A DNA stretch of 64,000 nucleotides, taken from contig NZ_JAHBAY010000001.1 in assembly GCF_018499875.1 (NCBI RefSeq), positions 124,001 to 188,000 of the forward strand, written 5' to 3'. A program made the position numbers and the translations under genes. The notes under the pieces were generated by a model that saw only the letters and a program-made list of their open reading frames with translations, searched no databases and was not told where the DNA came from. Below are positions 52,082 through 60,546 of the stretch, piece after piece. The DNA comes from Kineosporia corallincola (GTDB taxonomy: Bacteria; Actinomycetota; Actinomycetes; Actinomycetales; Kineosporiaceae). Numbering within the stretch: position 1 is the first letter of the stretch; every line of letters begins with the position of its first letter.

Positions 52082-53368
52082 TCAGGCGAACAGCCCGGCC
52101 TGCTCGATCCGCAGCGCGTCGATCAGCCGGCCCTCGGGCAGCGTCACGTCGGCGTAGGTGAGCACCTCGTCCTTGGCGATGTCGCGCGTGAGAACGCAGT
52201 TCTCGGTGACGCCCATCGGCAGCAGGTTCTCGTCCTTGGTGACAGAAGCCTTCTCGGCCACCGAGTAGGTGTCGTAACCGCCCAGCCCGTCGAGGGTCTG
52301 GCCGGCCTTCAGGTCGCGCTTGGCGACCGCGACGACCTCGACCGTGGGCGCGCCGATCGGCTGCATCACGGCGTCGTTGAACAGCACGGCCCGCGCCACC
52401 GACAGCGGAACCTCGAAGTGGCACAGGTGGTACGGCGTGTAGAAGCTGTACAGCGGGCCCTCGCCGAGCTTGTACAGGTTCAGGTAGTGCTTCTGCTTCG
52501 GGTCGTCGTGCGTGGCCAGCACGAAAACGCCCGGACCCGGCTGGCTTCCGACGACATAGTCGACGTAGCCGCCGGCCGCCTTGAGCTCCTCGACGTCGTA
52601 CGCCTTGGTCAGCTCGTCGACGTGGGCGCGGTGGTCGGAGCCGCGCATGCCGCGCTTCTCCACCGTCATGCCGGTCGCGTTGGCGACGATCGCCTGCTCG
52701 AAGGAGACCTTCGTGCCGTCGGCGAAGGAGGTCACCATGTGCGGGTCCTGCCCCCACTGCTTGGCGAAACCCTCCTGCGTGGTGGGGTTGCGGTACTCGT
52801 CCTGCAAGCCCTTGATGTTTCCGCAGACCAGCGGCGTGAGGCCGATGCTCTTCACGAAGCGCACCAGGTTCATCTGCACGCCGGGCTGGTCGCCGTCGCA
52901 GCCGGTCACGATGACGCCCTTGGCGTCGGCCCGGGCCTTCAGGGCCGAGCCGACGGTGCCGTCGACCTCGGCGTTCAGCAGCACCACGTGCTTGCCGCCG
53001 TCGATGGCCGAGGTGACCACGTGCGCGCCGTACTCGACGTTGCCGGTGGCCTCGACGATCGCGTCGATGCCCTCGGCCAGGGTGACGGCCTCGTAGTTCG
53101 AGGTGATCACCGGGATGCCCGCGGCGACGGCCTTGGAGGTCGCCTCAGCGGTCTCGGTGACCTCCCACGAGGTCACGCCGGCCTCGGTGTACGCGCGCTC
53201 GGCGTTGGCCTGGGTGCGGTTCACGATGGCGGCGACGACCATGCCGGGAACCGAGTTCACGACCTGGTTCACGAAGCCGCGGCCCATGAAGCCGGCGCCG
53301 ACCAGGGCGACCCGGACCGGGTTGCCCTCGGCCTCGCGCTTGGCCAGGGCGGTGTCGACGATGATCAC
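52082..53368 (-). CDS. NAD(P)-dependent dehydrogenase with SAF domain
   Basis: 428 residues. N-terminal Rossmann fold VRVALVGAGFMGRGFVNQVV, then a homoserine-dehydrogenase-like domain (EATGNVEYGAHVV, VTGCDGDQPGVQMNL). At the C-terminus is a SAF/antifreeze-like domain (VAVAKRDLKAGQTLDGLGGY, then GVTENCVLTRDIAKDEVLTY). Related proteins occur in nucleotide-sugar clusters and may oxidise or reduce a sugar intermediate. GTG 53368 overlaps the epimerase stop by four bases. It is last gene of a four-gene unit. The exact reaction is unknown. Confidence 0.8.
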   Translation of the reverse strand: MIIVDTALAKREAEGNPVRVALVGAGFMGRGFVNQVVNSVPGMVVAAIVNRTQANAERAYTEAGVTSWEVTETAEATSKAVAAGIPVITSNYEAVTLAEGIDAIVEATGNVEYGAHVVTSAIDGGKHVVLLNAEVDGTVGSALKARADAKGVIVTGCDGDQPGVQMNLVRFVKSIGLTPLVCGNIKGLQDEYRNPTTQEGFAKQWGQDPHMVTSFADGTKVSFEQAIVANATGMTVEKRGMRGSDHRAHVDELTKAYDVEELKAAGGYVDYVVGSQPGPGVFVLATHDDPKQKHYLNLYKLGEGPLYSFYTPYHLCHFEVPLSVARAVLFNDAVMQPIGAPTVEVVAVAKRDLKAGQTLDGLGGYDTYSVAEKASVTKDENLLPMGVTENCVLTRDIAKDEVLTYADVTLPEGRLIDALRIEQAGLFA

Positions 53369-53904
53369 TTGGCAGCATCCTCCAGCAGCGCCCAGGACGC
53401 GTCCTTGGTGCTGATCACGCTGACCGGCAGCGGCCAGGTCAGGCCCAGCGCCGGGTCGTCGTACCGCTGGCCGCGCTCGGCGTCCGGCGTGTACTTGCCG
53501 GTGACCTGGTACATCACCTCGGTGTCGTCGACCAGGGTCTGGAAGCCGTGGGCGAACATCGCCGGCACGTAGAGCGCCTTGCGGTTCTCCGCCGTCAGTT
53601 CGACCGACACGTGCTGGAGGTAGGTCGGCGAGTCGGGACGCATGTCCACGATCTGGTCGACGACCGCGCCACGCACGCAGCGGATCAGCTTGACCTCGGG
53701 CGCGTAGTCGAGCTGGTAGTGCATGCCACGCAGCGTGCCGGCCTTGTGGTTGTACGACATGTTGCACTGCTCGACGGCCGGGTTCAGGCCGGCGGCCTCG
53801 AACTCCGCGACGTCGAAGGTGCGGGCGAAGAAGCCGCGGTCGTCCTCGCGGCGCTCCAGCTCGACGATGGCGACGTCGGGGATGTGGGTCTTGGTGATGA
53901 TCAC
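53365..53904 (-). CDS. RmlC-like nucleotide-sugar 3,5-epimerase
   Basis: 179 residues, cupin fold. RmlC family marks: ERREDDRGFFARTFDVAEFE, the catalytic His region KAGTLRGMHYQ, KLIRCVRGAVVDQIVDMRPD, and YVPAMFAHGFQTL. It epimerises a 4-keto-6-deoxy-sugar nucleotide at C3 and/or C5. Given the cytidylyltransferase in the same operon, the substrate may be CDP- rather than dTDP-linked. Coupled at both ends by GTGA overlaps. Confidence 0.87.
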   Translation of the reverse strand: MIITKTHIPDVAIVELERREDDRGFFARTFDVAEFEAAGLNPAVEQCNMSYNHKAGTLRGMHYQLDYAPEVKLIRCVRGAVVDQIVDMRPDSPTYLQHVSVELTAENRKALYVPAMFAHGFQTLVDDTEVMYQVTGKYTPDAERGQRYDDPALGLTWPLPVSVISTKDASWALLEDAAK

Positions 53905-54938
53905 TTGGCCGCCGCCTCCTTGGTCCAGAACAGGTCGGCGTCGAGCTGCTTGGTGCTGATCAGGTGCTCGAGCTGCTTCAGGCGGGTGTGGCCGCGGCCG
54001 GTGAAGGTGGCCTCGTCCATGTCGATCGCCTGGAAGACCTGGTGCAGCTGGGCGGCGCCCTTGGCGGCGTCCCAGTCGCAGGAGAAGCCGGGCAGCTGCG
54101 AGGAGATCTTGTCGAAGTTCACCTTGTAGCTGCGGTTGTCGCCACCGGCCGGGCCGAAAGTGACCTCGCAGCCGGGGAACTCGGCGCCGACGGTCTCGGC
54201 GATCGTGCGCACCTGGTAGTTCTGCTCGTTGCTGCCCACGTTGAACTTCTCGTTGTGGACGGCCTCACGCGGGGCCTCGAGGGCGCAGTAGATCGACTTG
54301 GCGATGTCGAGACCGTGCACCAGCGGACGCCACGGGGTGCCGTCCGAGTTCATCGCGATCTTCTTCGTGGTCCAGGCCAGGCCGGACAGGTTGTTCAGCA
54401 CGATGTCGAAGCGCTGACGCGGTGACGCACCGAAGGCGGTGGCGTTACGCATGAAGGTGGGGGAGAAGTTGTCGCTCGCCAGGGCGCTCAGGTCGCGCTC
54501 GACCAGGGTCTTGCAGTCGGCGTACGCGGTCTGCGGGTTCACCGGCGAGTTCTCGTCCACGGTGCCCTCGGCCACGCCGTACACGCTGCACGAGCTCATG
54601 TAGACGAAGCGCTCGACGCCGGCCTGGATGGCCATCTCGGCGAGCTTGACCGAGCCCTTGTGGTTGACCGTGTAGGTCACCTCGGAGAGCAGCTCACCCA
54701 GGGGGTCGTTGGACAGCTCGGCCATGTGCACGATCGCGTCGACGCCCTCGAGGTCTTCGACGGTGATCTCGCGGATGTCCTTGGCCAGCGTCTTCGCGGT
54801 GAACGGAACGCCATTGTACAGCCAGCCCTGCCGGTAGTAGCCGGTGTCCACGCCGATCACCTCGTGACCGCGCTTCATCAGCTCGGGCGCCACCAGGCAG
54901 CCCAGGTACCCCTCGGTGCCTGTCACCAGGACCTTCAT
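53901..54938 (-). CDS. Extended SDR nucleotide-sugar epimerase/reductase
   Basis: 345 residues. NAD(P) motif VLVTGTEGYLGCLVAPEL; catalytic Ser-Tyr-Lys in SSCSVYG and YADCK; NATAFGASPRQRFD and RPLVHGLDIAK are typical of nucleotide-sugar SDRs. It lacks the TDEVYG motif of 4,6-dehydratases, so it is more likely an epimerase or reductase. ATG 54938 has AAGGAG ten bases upstream; TTG 54944 is too close to that site. It lies 57 bp after the cytidylyltransferase gene. Confidence 0.85.
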   Translation of the reverse strand: MKVLVTGTEGYLGCLVAPELMKRGHEVIGVDTGYYRQGWLYNGVPFTAKTLAKDIREITVEDLEGVDAIVHMAELSNDPLGELLSEVTYTVNHKGSVKLAEMAIQAGVERFVYMSSCSVYGVAEGTVDENSPVNPQTAYADCKTLVERDLSALASDNFSPTFMRNATAFGASPRQRFDIVLNNLSGLAWTTKKIAMNSDGTPWRPLVHGLDIAKSIYCALEAPREAVHNEKFNVGSNEQNYQVRTIAETVGAEFPGCEVTFGPAGGDNRSYKVNFDKISSQLPGFSCDWDAAKGAAQLHQVFQAIDMDEATFTGRGHTRLKQLEHLISTKQLDADLFWTKEAAAK

Positions 54939-54995
54939 CGTCAATTGCTCCTTGTTGTGCGTACTGAGGTCAGTGTCGGTGGGATTGGAGGGGAC

Positions 54996-55814
54996 TCAGT
55001 CTTCCCAGAACTTCCAGACGGCCTCGCCCCGGTCCCACATCTTGTTCAGCTCGGTCCAGTCCCGGTAGGTGTCCATACCCAGCCAGAAACCCTCGTGCCC
55101 GTTGAGCGAGAGCTGGCCGTCGCGGGCCAGCTGCTGGAGCGGCTGCTGCTCGAGCATCATCGAGTCGTCGTCGATGGTGGCGAGGTACTTGTCGATGAAG
55201 CTGCGCTCGAACATGAAGAAACCGCCGTTGACCCAGCCGGTCGCCAGGGTCGGCTTCTCGTTGAACTCGACGACCTGCCCGTCCTGCACGTGCATCTCGC
55301 CGTAGCGGCTGGTCGGGTGCACGGCGGTGACGGTGCCGATGCGGCCACCGGCCCGGTGGGTCTCGACCACCTTGGTGATGTCGACGTCACCGACGCCGTC
55401 ACCGTAGGTCAGCATGAACTGGTCGGCCTTGAGGTACTCGGCGACCTTCTTCACCCGGCCGACGGTGCCGGTCTGGAGACCGGTCTCGACGAAGGTGATC
55501 TCCCAGTCCTCGACCTTGCCGGCCGAGTGGAACACCGGCGCCGCGCCGTCGTGGGTGAGGGTGAAGTCGCCCGCGGTGTGGCGGTAGTCCAGGAAGTACC
55601 GCTTGATCACGTCGCTCTTGTAACCCAGGCAGATCACGAACTTCCGGAAGCCGTGGGCCTGGTACATCTTCATGACGTGCCACAGCACCGGCCGGCCGCC
55701 GATGTCGACCATCGGCTTGGGCAGCTTGTCACCGCTGGCCTCGCGCAGCCGGGTACCCATGCCACCGGCGAGCAGGACCACGGGGATCTCGGAGACGGGC
55801 AGCTGTTCAGTCAC
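54996..55814 (-). CDS. Glucose-1-phosphate cytidylyltransferase-like nucleotidyltransferase
   Basis: 272 residues. LLAGGMGTRLREASGDKLPK is the nucleotide-binding loop, and MVDIGGRPVLWHVMKMYQAH with ICLGYKSDVIKRYFLDY are hallmarks of RfbF, which makes CDP-glucose from CTP and glucose-1-phosphate. The metal Asp lies in MLTYGDGVGDVDI. GTG 55814 has GAGGA 7 bases upstream. It opens the four-gene nucleotide-sugar operon. No CDP-glucose 4,6-dehydratase gene is visible in the window, so the pathway is incomplete here. Confidence 0.88.
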   Translation of the reverse strand: MTEQLPVSEIPVVLLAGGMGTRLREASGDKLPKPMVDIGGRPVLWHVMKMYQAHGFRKFVICLGYKSDVIKRYFLDYRHTAGDFTLTHDGAAPVFHSAGKVEDWEITFVETGLQTGTVGRVKKVAEYLKADQFMLTYGDGVGDVDITKVVETHRAGGRIGTVTAVHPTSRYGEMHVQDGQVVEFNEKPTLATGWVNGGFFMFERSFIDKYLATIDDDSMMLEQQPLQQLARDGQLSLNGHEGFWLGMDTYRDWTELNKMWDRGEAVWKFWED

Positions 55815-56011
55815 AGAAAATTCCTCGCACGATGGTGTGTGAATGGTCGGATTCATAGGAACGTCGCACCAGCCGCGGCTGCGCGGGGACCGGGCGACCA
55901 GTATGGACGCCCGCGGCCTGGCCTCGCGGCTGGTGCCGGGGCCGATGACCGGTTCGGCCCAGAGAACGGGCCGGGGCCGGTGCCCTCGTGGGGCGCCGGC
56001 CGGCGGACCGA

Positions 56012-57706
56012 TCAGCCGCCTTCGGCCCGGATCACGGACATCGCCGTCCGCATCAGGATCTTGATGTCGAGCCAGAGCGACCAGTTCTCGATGTAGTAGT
56101 TGTCGAAGCGGGCGCGCTCGGCGATCGAGGTGTCTCCTCGCAGGCCGTTCACCTGGGCCAGACCGGTGAGGCCGCAGGGGACCCGGTGCCGCGCCACGTA
56201 GTGCGGGTGCTGGCTGCGGAACGTGGCGACGAAGTGCGGCCGCTCGGGGCGCGGCCCGACGAGGCTCATGTCGCCGCGCAGGATGTTGAACAGCTGGGGC
56301 AGCTCGTCCAGCGACGAGCGGCGCAGGAACTTGCCGACCGGGCCGAGCCGGTCGTCGAGCGCGATGTTCCAGTTGGTCTGCGACTCGGTCTCGTCCACCG
56401 GCTTGAGCGAACGGAACTTCATCACCGAGAAGTGCTGGCCGTCGACGCCCACGCGCTCCTGCTTGAAGATGATTCCCGGACCGCCCTCCCAGCGCACCAG
56501 CGCGGCGATCAGCGTCATCAGCGGCGAGAGGCACAGCAGCGCGAAGCCGGAGAAGGCGATGTCGATGGCCCGCTTCACCTGCCAGGCGCGGCTGCGGTAG
56601 GCGGCGCGGCGCAGGCGGATCAGCGGCATGCCCCAGGCGGTGTCCATCTCGGCGCCGATGTGGTGCAGCTCGAACAACCGGGGGACGACGAAGATCTCGC
56701 AGTGCAGGCGGTCGCAGGTCCGGATGATGTCGACCAGCTCGGACTCACGCATCGATCCGAACGCCACGATCACGTTGCGCACCTGGTGGTCGAGCAGGAC
56801 CTCGACCAGCTGCTCGGGCCGGCCGAGGATGCGGTGCGAGGCGCTGACGCCCGGCCGCGGCGGGTCGATGTCGAGGAAGCCGATCGGCTGGAGGCCGTAC
56901 TGCGGGTGCTGCGACAGCGACTCGGCCAGGTAGGTGCCCACCCGGCCGGCGCCGAGGATCAGCGTGCGGTGGGCGATGCGGCCGGTGCGGCGGGCGTAGC
57001 GGACCAGGGCGTAGGCCATGCTGCGCAGGCAGACCGTGGCGATACCGGTGACGGCGGCCGCGATCAGCAGCTTCCAGTCGACCATCTCGACGTCCCAGCG
57101 CAGCTGGTTCAGCGTGAGCTGGCCGGTCACGGTGAGGGCCAGGACGACCAGGAGTCGGCCCGACAGCGCCGGGATGTCGTCGAGGATGCCCGGCGACAGC
57201 CGTGAGCGGTACAGGCCGCCGGTGGCGTAGGCCGCGATCAGCAGCACGGTGAACAGGCCCATGATCGGCCGCACACCGCCCGAGGCGAGCGCACCGGCCA
57301 GGCAGGCGACCAGGTCGAGCAGCACCAGCAGCGGGCGGATTCCGGCTCGCACCAGCGGCCCGGTCCAGGTGCCGGCCGGCGGGTCGTCGTCCTGCGCGCC
57401 GTTCGTGATCAGCGGTTCGGAGCCGGTGGGGGCCACCGGCGACGGGGTCCGGACCGGGGGGAGCTGAATCGGCTGGGTGGCCATCTGCTGGTTGAACGGC
57501 GCCTGCGGGCTGTACCCGGGCCGGCCGTAACCACCGGCGGACGACTGCTGGAACTGCTGGGAAGCGCTCTGGCCGGTCAGCTGCCGCTCGGGCGCGGAGT
57601 CCCCGCGTACGTCGATGATCAGCCGTGGTTCGTCCGGGCGGGCGCCGTCCGGGTCGGAGTTCCCGGGGTTTCGCGCAGCCCTACCCATCGGATCACGGAG
57701 CGTCAC
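56012..57706 (-). CDS. Priming polyprenyl glycosylphosphotransferase
   Basis: 564 residues. A ~120-residue disordered, Gln/Pro-rich start is followed by four membrane helices, a CoA-binding-like domain (LILGAGRVGTYLAESLSQHP) and the C-terminal bacterial sugar transferase. Catalytic-domain motifs: KRAIDIAFSGFALLCLSP, KFRSLKP, SSLDELPQLFNILRGDM and SLVGPRPERP. It moves a sugar-1-phosphate onto undecaprenyl phosphate, starting each repeat unit. GTG 57706 has GGGAGGG 7 bases upstream. The 197-bp gap before the nucleotidyltransferase gene shows nothing distinct. Confidence 0.9.
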   Translation of the reverse strand: MTLRDPMGRAARNPGNSDPDGARPDEPRLIIDVRGDSAPERQLTGQSASQQFQQSSAGGYGRPGYSPQAPFNQQMATQPIQLPPVRTPSPVAPTGSEPLITNGAQDDDPPAGTWTGPLVRAGIRPLLVLLDLVACLAGALASGGVRPIMGLFTVLLIAAYATGGLYRSRLSPGILDDIPALSGRLLVVLALTVTGQLTLNQLRWDVEMVDWKLLIAAAVTGIATVCLRSMAYALVRYARRTGRIAHRTLILGAGRVGTYLAESLSQHPQYGLQPIGFLDIDPPRPGVSASHRILGRPEQLVEVLLDHQVRNVIVAFGSMRESELVDIIRTCDRLHCEIFVVPRLFELHHIGAEMDTAWGMPLIRLRRAAYRSRAWQVKRAIDIAFSGFALLCLSPLMTLIAALVRWEGGPGIIFKQERVGVDGQHFSVMKFRSLKPVDETESQTNWNIALDDRLGPVGKFLRRSSLDELPQLFNILRGDMSLVGPRPERPHFVATFRSQHPHYVARHRVPCGLTGLAQVNGLRGDTSIAERARFDNYYIENWSLWLDIKILMRTAMSVIRAEGG

Positions 57707-58190
57707 TACAAGCCCTCCCTGTCGCACTGTGTCGTCCGCAGCCCCGCACTGCCGTCACTGCCAAGGTACGGTCTCGCCAACTTCATCGTCAGCCAATGCG
57801 GACTTCGTTACCGCAACGCACGTGTCGAGTGACGGTGCTGGCATCCATAACTACATTGAGTAGTCACTGGAAAAACTTCCGTGTGGAAAACGGGCATTCC
57901 GAAACCTATCTTTCGGACCTTTGCCCGTCGAACCGGCGAACCCGGGCGGCGGAAAAGTCTGGCCGTTCGGCTGACGTTTGGAAACACCGTTCACCCCGGC
58001 CCCAGCGCCACGCGGAAGTACAGCGACGCTGCTGCCCCCCGGTGGTAAGCATGCCAGGGCGCCGGACGCGATGTGCCCGGGGTCCTCAAGAAAGCAGTAA
58101 GAATCCGGAAATACGCACCACTGGTAACGGGCTGTGAAACCGGCGGTGAAGCCTGGCCGCACAGCCCGTTTCCGGTTCGCCCGAATTGCG
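57707..58190. other. 484-bp intergenic region upstream of the priming transferase
   Basis: No protein-like frame on either strand. It is AT-richer than its surroundings between about 57840 and 57920 and should hold the promoter of the priming transferase gene. The right end contains the terminator of the convergent-side LhgO gene. No riboswitch or repeat recognised. Confidence 0.5.
58123..58173 (-). terminator. Hairpin after the LhgO-like gene
   Basis: 14-nt arms with 13 pairs (GGTAACGGGCTGTG) around a 23-nt loop, 18 bp beyond the minus-strand stop at 58191. No U-tract; moderate support. Confidence 0.55.
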
Positions 58191-59405
58191 TCAGACGGTC
58201 GCGGTGATCATCAGGTCGCGCAGTTCGTCGGTGACGTACTCCGCGATGGCCATCGACGAGGTGGCGGCAGGGGAAGGCGCGTTACGCACAGCCATCACCT
58301 TGTCGAGCTTGGAGATGCGGAAGTCGTCGACCAGCGAGCCGTCCCGGTCCACCGCCTGGGCCCGCACCCCGGCCTGAGCCTTCACCAGGTCGCTCGCCTG
58401 GATCTCGGGCACGTACTGCTGGGCGAACTTCACGTACAGCTGCTTGCTGAACGAGCCGGCCATCTCGCCGGCACCCATCCGCCAGTGCTGCTGCGCGAGC
58501 TTGCGGAAGCCGGGCCACTTCAGGGTCTCGAACAGCTCGGACGGCTTGATCGAGCCGCGGGTGTAGCCCTCGCGGGCGAAGGCCAGCACGGCGTTCGGGC
58601 CGAGGTCGACACCACCGTGAACCCGCTTGGTGTAGTGCACGCCGAGGAACGGGTAGTCCGGGTTGGGCACCGGGTAGATCAGGCCCTTGACCATGTGCGT
58701 GCGCTCGGGCACGAGCTGGAAGTACTCACCGCGGAACGGCACGATCGCGGGGCCCGCGTCGTCACCGGCCCAGCGCGCGACCTTGTCGGACTGGAGCCCG
58801 GCGCAGACCACCAGCCGGTCGAAGACCAGGGTGCGGCCGTTCGACTTCACCTGGACCTTGTCGTTGTACTGCGAGATCCCGTCGACCGGGAAGTTGAACT
58901 CGATCGTGCCGCCGGCCGCCCGCACGTCGTCGGCGTAGGCGTCGGTCACGGCCACGTAGTCGGTGATCGCGGTGTGCGGCGAGTGCAGGGCAGCCACGCC
59001 GGCCGCGTACGGCTCCAGCTCGCGCAGCCCCACGTTGTCCAGCCACTTCACGTCCGGCACGCCGTTGGCCGCGGACTTCTCCTGGATCTTCTTCAGCCCG
59101 GCGATCTCGTCCTCGTTGATCGCCACGACGAGCTTGCCGCACTCGTCGTAGGGGAGCTTCTTCTCCTGGGTGTACTCCTTCAGCAGCCCGACACCGCGGC
59201 GGCAGAGCGTGGCCTTGAGCGAGCCCGGCGTGTAGTACAGCCCGGCGTGCACCACGCCGCTGTTGTGACCGGTCTGGTGGACCGCCGGTCGGTCCTCCTT
59301 CTCCAGCACCGTGACCTGGGTGCCGGGGTAGACCTCGGTGATCCGGCGGGCGACGGCGAGACCGACGATTCCGGCGCCGATGACGCCGACGTGCTGAACG
59401 GACAT
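58191..59405 (-). CDS. lhgO: L-2-hydroxyglutarate oxidase-like FAD enzyme
   Basis: 404 residues. FAD motif VGVIGAGIVGLAVARRITEV, then HQTGHNSGVVHAGLYYTPGS, a strong LhgO/YgaF signature, and GPAIVPFRGEYFQLVPER. It oxidises L-2-hydroxyglutarate to 2-oxoglutarate, passing electrons to the membrane quinone pool. A GGAGGATC site precedes ATG 59405. No csiD or other glutarate genes lie near it, so it is probably a metabolite-repair enzyme unrelated to the surrounding polysaccharide genes. Confidence 0.9.
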   Translation of the reverse strand: MSVQHVGVIGAGIVGLAVARRITEVYPGTQVTVLEKEDRPAVHQTGHNSGVVHAGLYYTPGSLKATLCRRGVGLLKEYTQEKKLPYDECGKLVVAINEDEIAGLKKIQEKSAANGVPDVKWLDNVGLRELEPYAAGVAALHSPHTAITDYVAVTDAYADDVRAAGGTIEFNFPVDGISQYNDKVQVKSNGRTLVFDRLVVCAGLQSDKVARWAGDDAGPAIVPFRGEYFQLVPERTHMVKGLIYPVPNPDYPFLGVHYTKRVHGGVDLGPNAVLAFAREGYTRGSIKPSELFETLKWPGFRKLAQQHWRMGAGEMAGSFSKQLYVKFAQQYVPEIQASDLVKAQAGVRAQAVDRDGSLVDDFRISKLDKVMAVRNAPSPAATSSMAIAEYVTDELRDLMITATV

Positions 59406-59622
59406 CTGGAGATCCTCCGAATTCGAGAAGAAGTCGAGGGTATCCAGCGGTGAGGGGTGCTCATGACCGTCGAGGGGGGACGCCGGGGGAGCGTGACCGG
59501 ATCGGGGTACTCCGGAAACACACAGTGGACGAAGGCCCCTCCTGTGTGGCTGTTCTGCTCCGCGGCGGTGGGCACCCGGGGATATCCCCCCGGGGCACAG
59601 CACTCGTGGGTAGGGTCGGTTC

Positions 59623-60486
59623 ATGACTGGTGCCCCCGCCCGGACCGCCCCCGCCCGGCGGCCCATCCTCGACACCACGGCGAAGCTCGTGCGGCGCGGT
59701 TACGTCTGTGACTACGAGGTCGGGGAGCGCCCGCTGCCCGAGCCCGACAAGGTGCTGCACTACGGCCGCACCCCGTTGCTCGCGGTCAGCACGGTCGCCT
59801 GCGTGGCCACCGACGAGAAGGTCGTCAGCCTCACCTACGACGACGGTCCCGACCCGTCGTACACCCCGCAGGTGCTCGACGCGCTGGCCGGCAGCGGCAA
59901 CCGGGCCACCTTCTTCGTGCTGGTCGAGCAGGCCGAGCGCCACCCCGGCCTGGTGCAGCGGATCATCCGGGACGGCCACGAGCTGGCCCTGCACGGCATC
60001 GACCACACCCGGCTCAGCTCGCTGCCGATCCGCGAGGCCGTGGCCCGGATCAAGGACGGCAAGAACCGGCTGGAGAACGTGGCCGGCCGGCCGATCACCC
60101 TGTTCCGGCCCTGCTACGGCGCGCAGACCATGGGGCAGTACCTGGCCACCCGGGCACTCGGCATGGACGTGGTGGTCTGGTCGGCCTGGGCGCGGGACTG
60201 GGACGGCTCGGACGCCGAGACCATCGCCCGGCGTGCGGTCGGCGCCCTGCACCAGGGCGGTTTCGTGCTGCTGCACGACTTCTCGGGCGACGGCGTGGGC
60301 GCGGCCGACCCGGTCACCGGCAAGGGCCTCGACCGCGGTGAGGCCACCCGGTTGCTGATGCGTGGCATGGCCGAGAAGCGATACACCTCACGCACCGTGG
60401 GCGAGCTGCTGGCGCAGTACCCGGCGGTGCGCACGGTCTGGGCGGAGAAGCGTGACCCGAACCGCCCCGACGGCGGCTCGATGTGA
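59623..60486 (+). CDS. Polysaccharide deacetylase (NodB domain)
   Basis: 287 residues. NodB motifs in order: TYDDGPDPSYTP (catalytic base Asp and metal Asp), HGIDHTRLSSL (metal His pair), LFRPCYG, and LLHDFSG with the C-terminal His. Carbohydrate esterase family 4 removes N- or O-acetyl groups. No signal peptide or membrane helix is seen, so it probably works on a cytoplasmic or lipid-linked intermediate. TAGGGT lies exactly 6 nt before ATG 59623, so it is likely leaderless. Confidence 0.9.
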   Translation: MTGAPARTAPARRPILDTTAKLVRRGYVCDYEVGERPLPEPDKVLHYGRTPLLAVSTVACVATDEKVVSLTYDDGPDPSYTPQVLDALAGSGNRATFFVLVEQAERHPGLVQRIIRDGHELALHGIDHTRLSSLPIREAVARIKDGKNRLENVAGRPITLFRPCYGAQTMGQYLATRALGMDVVVWSAWARDWDGSDAETIARRAVGALHQGGFVLLHDFSGDGVGAADPVTGKGLDRGEATRLLMRGMAEKRYTSRTVGELLAQYPAVRTVWAEKRDPNRPDGGSM

Positions 60487-60493
60487 GGTTCCC

Positions 60494-60542
60494 ATGAAAA
60501 ACGGGGGACGACGCCAGGCCGGCGTCGTCCCCCGTTTTTCAT
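60494..60542. terminator. Bidirectional terminator, 22-bp perfect stem
   Basis: ATGAAAAACGGGGGACGACG begins a 22-nt arm that pairs perfectly with its partner around a 5-nt loop. A-runs on one side and T-runs on the other allow termination of the deacetylase (plus) and the glycosyltransferase (minus) transcripts. Fourth member of the GGACGACG-core family. Confidence 0.9.
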
Positions 60543-60546
60543 GAAT

